The notes under the pieces are model-generated. The model made no database searches. It saw only the letters and a list, made by a program, of their open reading frames with translations, and was not told the origin of the DNA. A stretch of 64,000 nt of DNA from CAVYXK01 sp963708245. Its GTDB lineage: Bacteria > Pseudomonadota > Alphaproteobacteria > Acetobacterales > Acetobacteraceae. Location of the stretch: the NCBI GenBank assembly GCA_963708245.1, contig OY970201.1, positions 7,936,001 through 8,000,000 on the forward strand. Reading direction: 5' to 3'. A program made the translations under genes and the position numbers. Positions 1-9,022 of this stretch are shown here, piece after piece. Numbering within the stretch: the stretch's first letter is position 1; every line of letters starts with the position of its first letter.

Positions 1-40
1 GAGGCCGATCCGAGGTGAACAGACGCGCGGTGTCCGGCAT
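1..40 (-). CDS. Start of a gene running off the left edge (N-terminus only)
   Basis: An ATG on the minus strand at position 40 opens a frame that stays open to the window edge and encodes 13 residues, beginning MPDTARLF. It starts two bases after the TGA of the CitE-like lyase (TGA-GC-ATG), the spacing of a translationally coupled operon partner. Thirteen residues are too few to assign a family. MaoC-type dehydratases often follow CitE-like lyases, but that is only a guess from context. Confidence 0.45.
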   Translation of the reverse strand, partial: MPDTARLFTSDRP

Positions 41-42
41 GC

Positions 43-951
43 TCAGCCCGCCCGCGCCTGTCGTGCGGCGGTCGCTTCGGCGCGCGCGAGCGTCCGTTTC
101 GCCCGTTCCACAACGGGAATGTCGATCATCTTTCCCTCGAATTCCACCGCCCCGCTGCCGGCCGCGAGCGCCGCATCATAGGCGGCGACCATACGTCGTG
201 CGTGCTCTATTTCGGTTGTGCTTGGGGCGTATTCTTCATTCAGCACCGGCACTTGCAGCGGGTGGATGCAGGATGCGCCCACGAAGCCCAGCCGGCGGGA
301 GCGGCGAACGATCGCGCGGAACGCATCCTGGTCCTTGTAGTCGGCCACGGTGCCGACGAACCCGAGCGGCAGGATACCGGCCGCGCGGGCGGCGAAGATC
401 GTGTGCTGCTTCGGGTAAAACAGCCCCTCGGGTTCCGGCAGCATGCCGACGGAGAGGGCGAAATCCTCGGCACCCAGGCTGATTGCCACCACGCGGGGAT
501 GGGCGCGGGCGATCGTCTCCATACGGAAGAAGCCAACGGCGGTTTCAACTAGAACCACGAAGCGGATCGCGCTTGCCGGCAGGCTGCGTTCGGCTTCCAG
601 TTCATCGACGATCTCGGCGACGGCCTGCACGTGCTCTGCGTGATCGACCTTGGTCAGCAACAGGGCGGCCACGCCGGGAATGACGGCGGCTTCCAGATCG
701 CGCACCAAGAGTCGCCAGGGGCGATTGAGCCGGACCAGCACATCGGCGCCGCGCCGACCGACGCGAGGGATTGCGTCGGGCAGCAGGGTCCGGGCGCGCT
801 CCTTGGCGCTGGGGGCGACGGAGTCTTCCAGGTCCAGAATGATCGCGTCGGCGCCGCGATCGGCGGCGGTTTCTACGAAACGCGAGACCGTGACCGGGAC
901 GAACAGCATCGAGCGCCAGACGGGGAGGGAGGTGGGGTGGTTGTGGTTCAT
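43..951 (-). CDS. HpcH/HpaI aldolase / citrate lyase beta-subunit (CitE-like) CoA-ester lyase
   Basis: A 302-residue TIM-barrel lyase of the CitE / malyl-CoA lyase type, which cleaves or forms C-C bonds in acyl-CoA compounds such as (3S)-malyl-CoA or citramalyl-CoA. Visible family marks are the N-terminal RSMLFVPV strand, the ADAIILDLEDSV motif with its acidic metal ligands, a conserved LVETA strand and the SLGAEDFALSVG segment. The ATG at 951 (MNHNHPTS) is chosen because the domain begins right after it and GAGG lies just upstream; an in-frame start further out would add 37 non-homologous residues. It heads a minus-strand unit that continues into the gene at the window edge. The exact substrate cannot be read from the sequence. 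Confidence 0.85.
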   Translation of the reverse strand: MNHNHPTSLPVWRSMLFVPVTVSRFVETAADRGADAIILDLEDSVAPSAKERARTLLPDAIPRVGRRGADVLVRLNRPWRLLVRDLEAAVIPGVAALLLTKVDHAEHVQAVAEIVDELEAERSLPASAIRFVVLVETAVGFFRMETIARAHPRVVAISLGAEDFALSVGMLPEPEGLFYPKQHTIFAARAAGILPLGFVGTVADYKDQDAFRAIVRRSRRLGFVGASCIHPLQVPVLNEEYAPSTTEIEHARRMVAAYDAALAAGSGAVEFEGKMIDIPVVERAKRTLARAEATAARQARAG

Positions 952-1148
952 GGGAGGCGGTCCTCGGAGGAGGATGGCTGCGCGGTGGAAACCGGCAGCT
1001 TGGCACAGTGGCTGCCGGCTCGGGAGTGCGCACCCGCTTCCCGGAAGGGCTGAGATGTCCATTGCGACGTTTGGGTGGTCGATTTTGACAGGATATTAAT
1101 CCATTTGCGCGATGATACAAATGTATTCAGGAGGTCCTCTGCGAGCCG

Positions 1149-2060
1149 ATGGCCCGGGACCAGAGCGGGAGGACCGTGACGTTGCTCCAAAGATTCTGGC
1201 CTGTCGTGCTGCTGGCCGTTGTACTCGTTGGTTGCCAGAGCGTCCCCAACGGACCAGCGCAAGATTTTGTCGCCGCAGCCAACGCATTGGCACAGGCTGA
1301 ATCGGAGTATTTTGATCAGCTACAGGCCGCCTCGGACGAAAGCCATGTTTTGCTCGCCAGCGCTATTTACGTGCAGGGCGGCCCGAAGTTTTCCGCAATT
1401 GCGCCGGAGTTGACGAAACGGGACGATTTCTCGAAGGCCAAAGCCGTGCGCATGGCGGTCATGGCACAATTGCAGAACTACGCCCAGCAGATTGCCGCCA
1501 TTACCGCAGCGGCAACAGGAACCTGGGTTGTTGATGACGCCAAGGGTGTGGTCACCAACGTGACGACACTGCTGAAAGACCAGAAAGCGGCCAAGGTCAC
1601 TCAGCAGCAGGCTGGGGTGATCCAGATCGCCGTGCAGCAATTGGCTACGGCGATTGTCAGCGGGGCGACTGCTCGCGAGCTGCAATCCCTTGCCAAACAG
1701 GCTCACACGCCCCTCAGCGCTATTGCGACGATGGTCGCCCAGGACAACGCCAACATCGAGTCGGACAAGTTTGCACCGGGTCTGATGGCGGATCAGCAGA
1801 TGGGAATGATCGCCATTCTGAATGCGATCTATACGGATCCTCGGGTCAGCAGCGGTCAGCGTTTTGAGGCTGTCATGGCGTGGCATGCTTGGAAACCTTC
1901 TCTCGTCAACAAAGGCAACGATATCAGCAGTGCATTGGCGAAGCTGGTGAAGGCCAATGACGCACTGGCGGCGAAGCAGCCCTTGTCCGCAGGTGTGCTG
2001 GCAAATGTATCCGCCGCGGTTGCAGAGCAGGCGCTCGCGACGCCGTACGGTGGGAAGTGA
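1149..2060 (+). CDS. Predicted lipoprotein, all-helical, function unknown
   Basis: A 303-residue protein with a basic N-terminus, a hydrophobic stretch and a lipobox (LVGC, Cys at residue 29), so it should be lipid-anchored. The mature part is rich in Ala, Gln, Leu and Val and looks almost entirely helical, with no enzyme motif that I recognise. An AGGAGG lies 14 bases upstream of the ATG at 1149; a GTG at 1176 is an alternative start, but its own GGAGG sits only 3 bases away. It is followed after 12 bases by a second small helical gene, so the two probably form one transcript. I do not recognise the family. Confidence 0.75.
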   Translation: MARDQSGRTVTLLQRFWPVVLLAVVLVGCQSVPNGPAQDFVAAANALAQAESEYFDQLQAASDESHVLLASAIYVQGGPKFSAIAPELTKRDDFSKAKAVRMAVMAQLQNYAQQIAAITAAATGTWVVDDAKGVVTNVTTLLKDQKAAKVTQQQAGVIQIAVQQLATAIVSGATARELQSLAKQAHTPLSAIATMVAQDNANIESDKFAPGLMADQQMGMIAILNAIYTDPRVSSGQRFEAVMAWHAWKPSLVNKGNDISSALAKLVKANDALAAKQPLSAGVLANVSAAVAEQALATPYGGK

Positions 2061-2072
2061 GGGAGATACCAG

Positions 2073-2384
2073 ATGCCCACGAGTGGTGATGCAATTCGCG
2101 ATCTTGAAGATTCAAAGAATGCTCTCCAAGATCAGTGCGCCGCAGCATCAGGATCAGCACTTCTGAACCTCTTGACATCGATTCAGCATATCGCGGACGA
2201 GGTCGGCGCTCTGGAAGCATCAACTCTTGCGACTGCCTCTTATGTTCCGCAGACCGATCCGTTCAGGGCAGCGACGACGGATGCGCAAACCTTCGTTGCC
2301 GCTCTGAATAGCATGAAGGCGGCTTTCGCCGCATTGGGGACGGTCGCGCAGGCGATCGACAAGATACTCACTTATATCAAGTAA
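2073..2384 (+). CDS. Small helical protein downstream of the lipoprotein, function unknown
   Basis: A 103-residue protein without a signal peptide or membrane segment. It is predicted helical, with a heptad-like N-terminal part and a C-terminal stretch rich in Ala and Phe ending ILTYIK. A GGGAG lies about 8 bases before the ATG. The close spacing to the lipoprotein suggests co-expression and perhaps interaction, but the lack of an export signal means any contact with the mature lipoprotein is unproven. No family is recognised. Confidence 0.65.
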   Translation: MPTSGDAIRDLEDSKNALQDQCAAASGSALLNLLTSIQHIADEVGALEASTLATASYVPQTDPFRAATTDAQTFVAALNSMKAAFAALGTVAQAIDKILTYIK

Positions 2385-2424
2385 CCCCTGCAGCGTCGCC
2401 ACTGCGGCATTCGAAGATCCGGGT

Positions 2425-3492
2425 TCATCGCTCCGGTCCGAAGCGCTTGTAGAGGTCTTCCGCCACGGCCTTCGAAGCCACACCAGCCTTGCTGCCCGAG
2501 ACATTCGTTGCCAGGACCATGGCGAAATCCTGCGAGGGCTGCAGCATGATCATGGCGAGGTTCAGCGTGTTCGATCCGGTGTGCATGACAAACGGCTCAC
2601 GCGCGTAGGGCAGCTTCAGAATCCCCCAGCCCAGACAATAACCGCCCTGCGCGGGCGTTCCGGGCGGTGCATCCGGGGCTACCACGTCGATGACCCTGGT
2701 GTGCAGCTTGCGCAGGGTCTCCGCGCCCACCAGGGCGGGGCCGCGACGGCCTTCGCCGGCATTCCAACCGGCCCAGGCGGCAAAGTCGAGGATGGAGAGG
2801 TGTACGGTGCCAGCCGGACCAAGTATCAGTGGATTGTCCCCGTTCGGTCCGGCGAGCATCGGCTTCAACGTCGCGTCCTTCAGGACCGCATGGCCCAGCG
2901 GCGCGTCCACTCGGCCCATGCTTGACTGTGGGCCGAATCCCGCGGTCTCGAGTCCGAGCGGGGTGAAGATGCGTTCGACGACCATCTCCTCCCAGGTCCG
3001 CTTGCCGAGGCGCTCCAGCATCGCGCCGACCTCGGCGTAGGATTGCAGCAGCAGCTTCCCAAACACGTCGTTGTCGCTTGGCATCCCGCTGGTGTGCGAC
3101 AGAAGCTGTTGCAACGTGACGTCGCGCAGGCCGGCGTCCATCGTAGCGACAAGATCGGGGAATTGCTCGCCGACTGTGCTGTCCCAGCGGAGCTTGCCCT
3201 GCTCGACGTACATCGCTGCGAGCAGTGCGGTCATCGCCTTGGTGTCGGAGCCGATGTGGAACCGATCTTGTAACGTAACAGGGCGGTCCGTGCCGGCGCG
3301 CCTGGTTCCCACCGCGCCAGCGGCGATGACGGCGCCCTGACGCACCACGGCGGCAGCCAGCGCGGGAAGGGCGTAGCGGGCGAGATAGGTGCGCAACGTC
3401 GCGTCAAGCGAGGCTGCCTGTGCGGCCTCCGCGGCGGGGGCCGGAGCCAATTGCGCTATGGCGGTTGTTTGCAAGAATTGTCGGCGGTGCAT
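2425..3492 (-). CDS. Serine hydrolase, beta-lactamase class C / S12 fold, lacking the YxN motif
   Basis: A 355-residue protein with an exported-type N-terminus (RRQFLQTT, Tat-like). The SxxK nucleophile motif is present (Ser82-Asp-Thr-Lys85), as is HTG near the C-terminus in place of KTG. The usual HTSGxPSD segment is present, but the 40-50 residues that normally follow it, including the catalytic YSN tyrosine, are absent: the chain passes directly from LLLQSYAE to GAMLER. The deletion is in frame. The family cleaves peptides, esters or beta-lactams in the periplasm; this copy is probably impaired. The ATG at 3492 is preferred over an ATG 12 codons upstream because the export signal starts there. 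Confidence 0.75.
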   Translation of the reverse strand: MHRRQFLQTTAIAQLAPAPAAEAAQAASLDATLRTYLARYALPALAAAVVRQGAVIAAGAVGTRRAGTDRPVTLQDRFHIGSDTKAMTALLAAMYVEQGKLRWDSTVGEQFPDLVATMDAGLRDVTLQQLLSHTSGMPSDNDVFGKLLLQSYAEVGAMLERLGKRTWEEMVVERIFTPLGLETAGFGPQSSMGRVDAPLGHAVLKDATLKPMLAGPNGDNPLILGPAGTVHLSILDFAAWAGWNAGEGRRGPALVGAETLRKLHTRVIDVVAPDAPPGTPAQGGYCLGWGILKLPYAREPFVMHTGSNTLNLAMIMLQPSQDFAMVLATNVSGSKAGVASKAVAEDLYKRFGPER

Positions 3493-3541
3493 GGCCTGAC
3501 TCCGAAGGTCTGGACAATGTCCGTGCAAGGGCTTTGTTTGA

Positions 3542-4771
3542 TCAAACCGGCTCGCCGTCTCCGATCACGCCCTGCGTCGCCAACTCCGCCAGCCGCGCTT
3601 CATCATATCCGAGCGTTAGCAGCAGCTCGCGCGTGTGTTGACCGAGCGTCGGCGCCGCTCGCCGCAGTCGGCCCGGTGTGGCGGACAGGCGAGGAATCAC
3701 GTTGTGCATCAGCACCGATCCCGCGTCGGCGTCCGGCGCCTCGACGACAATGCCGCGCGCCTGCACGTGCGGGTCGTCGAGGAACTGATCGATCTCATAG
3801 ACCGGATGGGCAGTGACCTCGGCTTCATGGAAGGCACGCATGTTCTCATCCAACGTGCGTGCGGCAATGAACGCGGCGATCGGCGCCTCGCAGGCATCGG
3901 CATTGCGCACGCGATCGGCGTTGGTGCGAAAGCGCGGGTCGTCGATCATATCGGAACGCCCGATGGCGCGGAACAGACGCTCGGTCATCGCTTGGATGGA
4001 GGCCGAGATGGCTACGTAGCGGCCGTCCTTCGCGCGCCAGACGTTGCGCGGCGAGGTGGTGCTCGACCGGCTGCCGGTGCGTGCGGGCCGCTCGCCGCTG
4101 GTGCGATAGATTGCCGCATCGGGGCCGAGGATGGAGACGATCGGATCGAGCAGCGGCAGGTCGATCAACTGGCCGTTGCCACCGCGCTCGGCGACGCGAA
4201 GCGCCACCATCACCGCATAGGCGCCGTACAGACCGGACACCATATCGGCGAGCGCCAGCGGCGGCAGCACGGGCGGGCGATCCTCGTAGCCGTTCTTTGC
4301 GGCAAACCCGGACATCGCCTCGACCAGCGTGCCGAACCCGGGACGGTCACGATACGGCCCGTCCTGACCGAAGCCGGAGATACGCACGATGACCAGCTTC
4401 GGGTTGCGCGCGTGCAGCGCGTCGGCGCCGAGGCCCATCTGCTCGAGGGTGCCGGGACGGAAACTCTCGATCAGGACATGGCTGCGCGCCACGAGGTCGA
4501 GGAGCACGGCGCGTCCTTCAGGTCGGCGCAGGCTGAGGGCTAAGCTCTTCTTGTTGCGCGCATAGACCTTCCAATAGAGGCTGATGCCGTTCACCCGCCA
4601 GGCGCGCAACGGATCGCCTTTCTCCGGATCCTCGATCTTGATCACCTCAGCGCCCTGATCGGCGAGCTGCAGGCTCAGCATGTTGCCGGCGACCAGGCGC
4701 GACAGATCGATCACGCGGACGCCGTCGAGCGGGGCCGGCGCGGCGGGGTCGAATTCGACGCGCGGGATCAT
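3542..4771 (-). CDS. CaiB/BaiF family (class III) CoA-transferase
   Basis: A 409-residue class III CoA-transferase, which moves CoA between carboxylic acids through aspartyl-CoA anhydride chemistry. The N-terminal LDGVRVIDLSRLVAGN, the AEVIKIEDPEKGDPLR segment, NKKSLAL and SFRPGTLEQMGL are all typical, and the catalytic aspartate is visible in PLALADMVSG (Asp176). Length matches the family. The start at 4771 (MIPRVEFD) has GAGGAGC upstream; the frame stays open further but without homology. With the CitE-like lyase and the two-subunit CoA-transferase in this window it suggests organic-acid CoA-ester metabolism. Substrate unknown. Confidence 0.88.
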   Translation of the reverse strand: MIPRVEFDPAAPAPLDGVRVIDLSRLVAGNMLSLQLADQGAEVIKIEDPEKGDPLRAWRVNGISLYWKVYARNKKSLALSLRRPEGRAVLLDLVARSHVLIESFRPGTLEQMGLGADALHARNPKLVIVRISGFGQDGPYRDRPGFGTLVEAMSGFAAKNGYEDRPPVLPPLALADMVSGLYGAYAVMVALRVAERGGNGQLIDLPLLDPIVSILGPDAAIYRTSGERPARTGSRSSTTSPRNVWRAKDGRYVAISASIQAMTERLFRAIGRSDMIDDPRFRTNADRVRNADACEAPIAAFIAARTLDENMRAFHEAEVTAHPVYEIDQFLDDPHVQARGIVVEAPDADAGSVLMHNVIPRLSATPGRLRRAAPTLGQHTRELLLTLGYDEARLAELATQGVIGDGEPV

Positions 4772-4796
4772 TGCATGAAGCTCCTCATCTTGTAGT

Positions 4797-4985
4797 GTTC
4801 GGTCAGATGTCGGTGGCCCGCAAGGGCTGAAACGGGAACGCCACGGAGCCAACCGAGGGCGGCTGCCCCCGCAACTGTGCGCGGCGAGCCTCGTTCCACC
4901 ATGCCATTGCCCAGGGGATGCGTCCCTGGGTGAGAAGGCGGAGCGAAGCGGGGACCCGCGAGCCAGGAGACCGGCCGGCGTCGAG
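4797..4985 (+). promoter_or_regulatory. Cobalamin (B12) riboswitch
   Basis: The untranslated leader of the TonB-receptor gene carries the adenosylcobalamin riboswitch signature: a GGTG/GGGAA helix region near 4810-4840, the conserved CTGCCCCCGCAACTGT near 4862-4878, and the B12 box GAGCCAGGAGACCGGCC at about 4960-4975. About 120 bases with further hairpins (such as the self-complementary TGCACCGGTGCA) lie between the box and the ATG at 5103 and probably form the expression platform. High cobalamin should switch off the downstream gene. Ends are approximate. Confidence 0.92.
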
Positions 4986-5102
4986 ACTGCGCGCGCGCAA
5001 CGGGCGGGGTGCACCGGTGCAGCGGGTCGGTACCCGCAAGCGGCTGTCGTCGGTACGACGAGGGATCGCGTCATTGCGGTCCCGCTGGCGCAGGAGGACC
5101 GC

Positions 5103-7095
5103 ATGCGAAGATATCTTTGGGCCGGCTTGCTGATCGTTTCCCCCGCAACTTCCTGGGCGCAAAACCCGGCGCTGCCACAGGCGGGCACGATGAGCCCCGA
5201 GGTGGTGGTGACCGCGACGCGGGTCCCGACGCCGATCGAGGACATTCCCGCCGGCGTGACCGCGATCACACGCCAGGAGATCGAGCAGCGCGGCTACACC
5301 ACTCTGGCCGAGGCACTGTCGGCCGTACCTGGTGTGCGGGTTGCGCAATCCGGCGGGCCCGGCGGCGTTGGCAGCGTATTTGTCCGCGGCACCGATTCGA
5401 ACCAGGTGCTGGTGCTGCGCGACGGCATGCCAATAAACGACCCATCGGATCCAGGCGCTGCCTTCAATTTCGGGATCGATACACTGTTCGACGTCGAGCG
5501 GATCGAGATCATCCGCGGCCCCATGGCCTCGCTCTATGGATCGGGTGCGATCGGTGGGGTGATCAACATGATCACGAGGCAGGGGCATGATCCGGGCGTA
5601 CATCTGCAGGGCGACCTCGCCGGTGGTTACCCGGCGCAGATCCTCAATAGCGAGGTGCTGTCTGGGGTCACTGGCCCGCTCGATTACGCGGCAATCGTCG
5701 GGATCGAGGCGATACGGGGCTTCGACAGCACGCCTCAGCGCGAGTTCGATCTATACCGGCACGCCGCAGGGCTACCGGGACATGCTCGGCACGCTCAATC
5801 TCGGCTACACGCCGGTGCCGGGGACGCGATTCTCGCTGCTGTTGCGCGGGCGGCGCTCGGTGTTCGGCTTCAACGAGCTGGGTAATCCGACGTTCGATGA
5901 GGACAATTCCACCGGGCAGGACAGCACGCTGCTTGGGCGCGTCGGGGTGGATTCGCTGATGGCGGGCGGCGCTTATGAGACGAGTTTTTTCCTCGGTGGG
6001 CTACAGGACGACCGCAAGTATTTCGAACCGCTTAACCCGGCCGACGTCAACAACATAGCCTTCAACGATTCCCGCTACCACTCGTACGAGAGTGATATCC
6101 AGTGGAACAATACGGTGCATCTGAACCATCTGTTCTCGAGCTCCGTGCTATCCGCCACCGACTTCACCTTCGGCTATGAGCGCACGGGTGAGACGGCGAA
6201 GGTACGGGTCAATTCCTCTACGGAGGGGTTTCCGTATCAACAGAGCACCCAAGCCTCGATGATCGATGATGCTGTCTACACGGGGCTGCAGAGCACGCTG
6301 TGGCGACGTCTGACGATAACCGGTCAACTTCGTCAGGACTGGGTGTTGAACGATCAGCCGACGACCTGGCGTCTGGGGGGCGTGTTCGATGTGCCGGAGG
6401 TCTTGACCAGGTTCAAGGCGGCGTACGGCACCGCGTTCCTGGCTCCTTCGCTGTTCGACCGGTTCGGCGTCGATTCCACCGGCTACGTCGGGAACCCTAA
6501 CCTGCTGGCGGAGACCGCACAGGGCTGGGAAGCGGGGTTCACCACCACCGTCCCGGTCCTGCGGCAACCCGATGGCGTGAGCTTCACTGCGACATATTTC
6601 AGCGAGCAAATCAGGAACCTGATCGTGACGGTGTTCACGCCGGTGGAAACCTCGGAGAATATCGGCTCGGCGCACATCCACGGCGTGGAGACGGAGCTGA
6701 AACTCCATCCGCTACATTGGCTTGTGATCGACGCGACCTATACCTACACGCAGCCCGAGAACGCCGACACCGGGCAGCTCTTGCTGCGTCGTCCGCAACA
6801 CACGGCGTCGCTTGATGTGACCGCGACCCCGCTGCCGCGGCTGACGATCGTGCCGGAATTGCTGTTCACCGGCGCGTTCCAGGATTTCCTGATCAACAAC
6901 AGCGGCATCAGCACGGGGGCGACAGGCACCTCTGGCCAAGGGCTGATTTTCAACCTGACCGCGACTTATGACCTGACGGCGCGCATCCAGCTTTATGCCA
7001 CTGGGCGCAATCTCTTTGACTCCCGCTTCGAGCCGGTGAATGGATATCAGACACCCGGGCCGAATTTCTTTGCCGGTCTCCGCTTACGGTTATGA
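5103..7095 (+). pseudogene. btuB: BtuB-like TonB-dependent vitamin B12 receptor, single-base frameshift
   Basis: The N-terminal frame gives a signal peptide, a TonB-box-like EVVVTATR, and a plug domain with FVRGTDSNQVLVLRDG and IEIIRGPMASLYGSGA. Near 5745-5750 one extra base moves the reading into the next frame, which continues SIYTGTPQGYRDML and the beta-barrel to the terminal aromatic/Leu-rich strand ending LRLRL. The intact protein would be about 660 residues, normal for BtuB. An AGGAGG sits six bases before the ATG, and the B12 riboswitch directly upstream plus the adenosyltransferase nearby fix the substrate as a corrinoid. The lesion is not in a homopolymer, so it may be a real mutation; resequencing would settle it. 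Confidence 0.85.
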
Positions 7096-7180
7096 CACGA
7101 TGGCGTGATGACACCGGCGGGAACCGATAACTCTCTGAGTATGTTGCTACGCCTGCGCAATCGCAATGAAGGAATCGGCC

Positions 7181-7258
7181 ATGCGTGGCATTCTCCTATG
7201 GGTGCTCGGCATCCCCATCCCGGTCATCATTCTGCTCTACCTGTTCCATGTGATCTGA
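7181..7258 (+). CDS. 25-residue hydrophobic membrane peptide
   Basis: An ATG with a well-placed AAGGAA six bases upstream opens a 25-codon frame ending in TGA. The peptide begins MRGILLWVLG, then IPIPVII, and ends LLYLFHVI; it is one transmembrane helix with two prolines. Very short proteins with the start MRGILLW and an IPIP core occur widely in Proteobacteria as unnamed genes (from memory, not searched here). It lies alone between the receptor and the VOC pseudogene. Function unknown. Confidence 0.6.
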   Translation: MRGILLWVLGIPIPVIILLYLFHVI

Positions 7259-7281
7259 CGAGAGACCACCGGGGGAGCCGC

Positions 7282-7640
7282 TCAGGTTTTCTGCACCGGC
7301 GTCATCAGGCCGAGGGCCGCGCCGGTCGCATCGGTGACAAAACCGAGCCGCCCGACATCGGGTATATCGAAGGGCCGTGCTGAGTGGCGACCGTCAGGCG
7401 CGCGTCCACGTCATCTACCTCCATGTATTCGAACCAGTGCGGTGGCACGTGCTCCGGCATATCCGACGGCATGGCCATGAGGCCGGCGACCGGCTTGCCG
7501 TCGATCTCGGCAATCCAATAGGTGCCGTGCTCTATAGGCATGGGCTTGAAGGTCCAGCCAACGAGCTCGGTGTAGAATTGTTTGGCTGACTCCACATCGC
7601 GCGTCAGCAGTTCGTTGCAGACGAACATCCCGTGGGCCAT
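7282..7640 (-). pseudogene. VOC / glyoxalase family protein, frameshifted near the C-terminus
   Basis: The N-terminal two thirds is a normal vicinal-oxygen-chelate protein: paired beta-alpha-beta modules with the start MAHGMFVCNELLTRD, then FYTELVGWTF, and a second-module start HWFEYMEVDDVDA. After VATQHG the frame changes; the expected C-terminal segment PFDIPDVGRLGFVTD ... GLMTPVQKT is still present in another frame and ends at the TGA at 7282. About ten residues around the junction are missing, so a small out-of-frame deletion is likely. Such proteins bind metals and act on small electrophiles or antibiotics. It lies downstream of the cobalamin adenosyltransferase on the same strand. Confidence 0.75.
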
Positions 7641-7676
7641 TTGTGGGTCGCTTCAGTGGTTGCGTCCTTTGGCCGG

Positions 7677-8288
7677 CTATTGGCGTTCGGGAACCGAATG
7701 CCGCTCGTGGTCTTGCGGCCCCTCCTCTCTGGTATCCGACAGGCCGGCGCCAGGAACCCATAACACGTCACCTGCGCCGTTGCTGTTCAGCACGCGGGCG
7801 AGCACGAACAGGTGATCCGAGAGCCGGTTGAGATAGCGGATCACCGCACGGTTGACGTCCTCCTCCGCGCTGAGCCGTACGACCGCGCGCTCCGCGCGGC
7901 GCACGATCGTGCGCGCGTGGTGCGCGCGGCCCGCCGCTTCGGTGCCGCCGGGCAGGACGAAGCTTCGCAGGGGCGGCAGGGCAGCGTTCATCGCTTGGAC
8001 CTCGGCCTCCAGCCGGATTACCGGTGTGTCGGTCAGCCGTAGGCGGTCGCCGGCCTCGCCCGGAACGCAGAGGTCAGCACCGAGATCGAACAGGTCGTTC
8101 TGGACGGGCGCCAGCATCGCATCGGCGGCGGGTGCGGCGACGCGGAGCAGGCCGATGGCGGCGTTTGCCTCATCGACCGCACCGATCGCTTCGATGCGCA
8201 GCGATGCCTTGCCGATCCGGGTGCCGTCGCCGAGGGAGGTCTCCCCGCCGTCGCCACCCCGCGTGATCACCCGGTCGATGCGGACCAT
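7677..8288 (-). CDS. pduO: PduO-type cob(I)alamin adenosyltransferase
   Basis: A 203-residue PduO-type ATP:cob(I)alamin adenosyltransferase, which attaches the 5'-deoxyadenosyl group of ATP to cobalamin to make coenzyme B12. Typical features are the N-terminal TRGGDGGETSLGDGTR ATP-binding loop, the VDEANAAIG helix, the NDLFDLGADL segment, LPGGTEAA, and the C-terminal helices with RRAER and YLNRLSDHLFVLAR. Length is normal. Its presence 600 bases from a riboswitch-controlled corrinoid receptor supports a cobalamin salvage function. It overlaps nothing and has a weak ribosome binding site. Confidence 0.92.
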   Translation of the reverse strand: MVRIDRVITRGGDGGETSLGDGTRIGKASLRIEAIGAVDEANAAIGLLRVAAPAADAMLAPVQNDLFDLGADLCVPGEAGDRLRLTDTPVIRLEAEVQAMNAALPPLRSFVLPGGTEAAGRAHHARTIVRRAERAVVRLSAEEDVNRAVIRYLNRLSDHLFVLARVLNSNGAGDVLWVPGAGLSDTREEGPQDHERHSVPERQ

Positions 8289-8374
8289 GCCAACTCTCGC
8301 GCCGATACCGCGCCTGCTTTGCCGTCATCACCCGCCTGTTTGCAAGCCGGGCACGGCGCGCCACATCATGGGCC

Positions 8375-9019
8375 ATGCTGTCACGTCGTTTGCTGATCGC
8401 CGCCGTGGTTCCGCTCACACTCGGGATGCCGATGGCGGCTCACGCCGCGCAGGCGCAAGCCCCTGTCGCGTCGCCGGTTGACCAGGCGGATGTCACCCGC
8501 ATCCAGGCGTATCTGAACGGCCTGCACACCCTCAAGGCGCATTTCGTCCAGGTGGCGCCGAACGGGGCGATCAGCCAGGGCACCGCCTGGCTCGAACGGC
8601 CAGGCCGGATGCGGTTCCAGTACGACCCGCCGAGCCCTCTGCTGCTGGTCGCCGGTCACGGGCTGGTGGTGTTCCATGACGCGGCGCTGGACCAGACGTC
8701 CAACATCCCGCTTGGCGCGACACCCCTGGGTATCCTGCTCGCCGACCATATCTCGCTTAGCGGCGACGTCACGGTGACCGGGATCAATCACCTGCCGGGC
8801 GAGATCGAACTGACACTGGTGCGTACCGCGCACCCGACCGAGGGTGGCCTCACCCTGGTGTTTACGGACAACCCGCTGACCTTGCGGCAATGGACGGTCA
8901 CCGATACTCAGGGCCAGCGCACCACGGTGACGCTGACTAATATCGAACTGGGGGGGACGTTCAATCAACGCTTGTTTGAGTTCGTCGACCCGAGATTCTT
9001 CGAGCACAATCCGGGCTAG
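8375..9019 (+). CDS. lolA: LolA-like outer-membrane lipoprotein carrier protein
   Basis: A 214-residue periplasmic protein with a clear signal peptide (cleavage after about AHAAQA). The mature part shows the LolA fold signature: LKAHFVQVAPNG followed by GTAWLERPGRMRFQY, the hydrophobic strand LLLVAGHGLVVFHD, and a C-terminal FEFVDPRFFE. LolA shuttles lipoproteins released by LolCDE across the periplasm to the outer membrane. The C-terminal motif is typical of alphaproteobacterial LolA. The start ATG at 8375 precedes the basic n-region (LSRR) directly. It stands alone, convergent with a small cupin gene 3 bases downstream. Confidence 0.88.
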   Translation: MLSRRLLIAAVVPLTLGMPMAAHAAQAQAPVASPVDQADVTRIQAYLNGLHTLKAHFVQVAPNGAISQGTAWLERPGRMRFQYDPPSPLLLVAGHGLVVFHDAALDQTSNIPLGATPLGILLADHISLSGDVTVTGINHLPGEIELTLVRTAHPTEGGLTLVFTDNPLTLRQWTVTDTQGQRTTVTLTNIELGGTFNQRLFEFVDPRFFEHNPG

Positions 9020-9022
9020 CCG

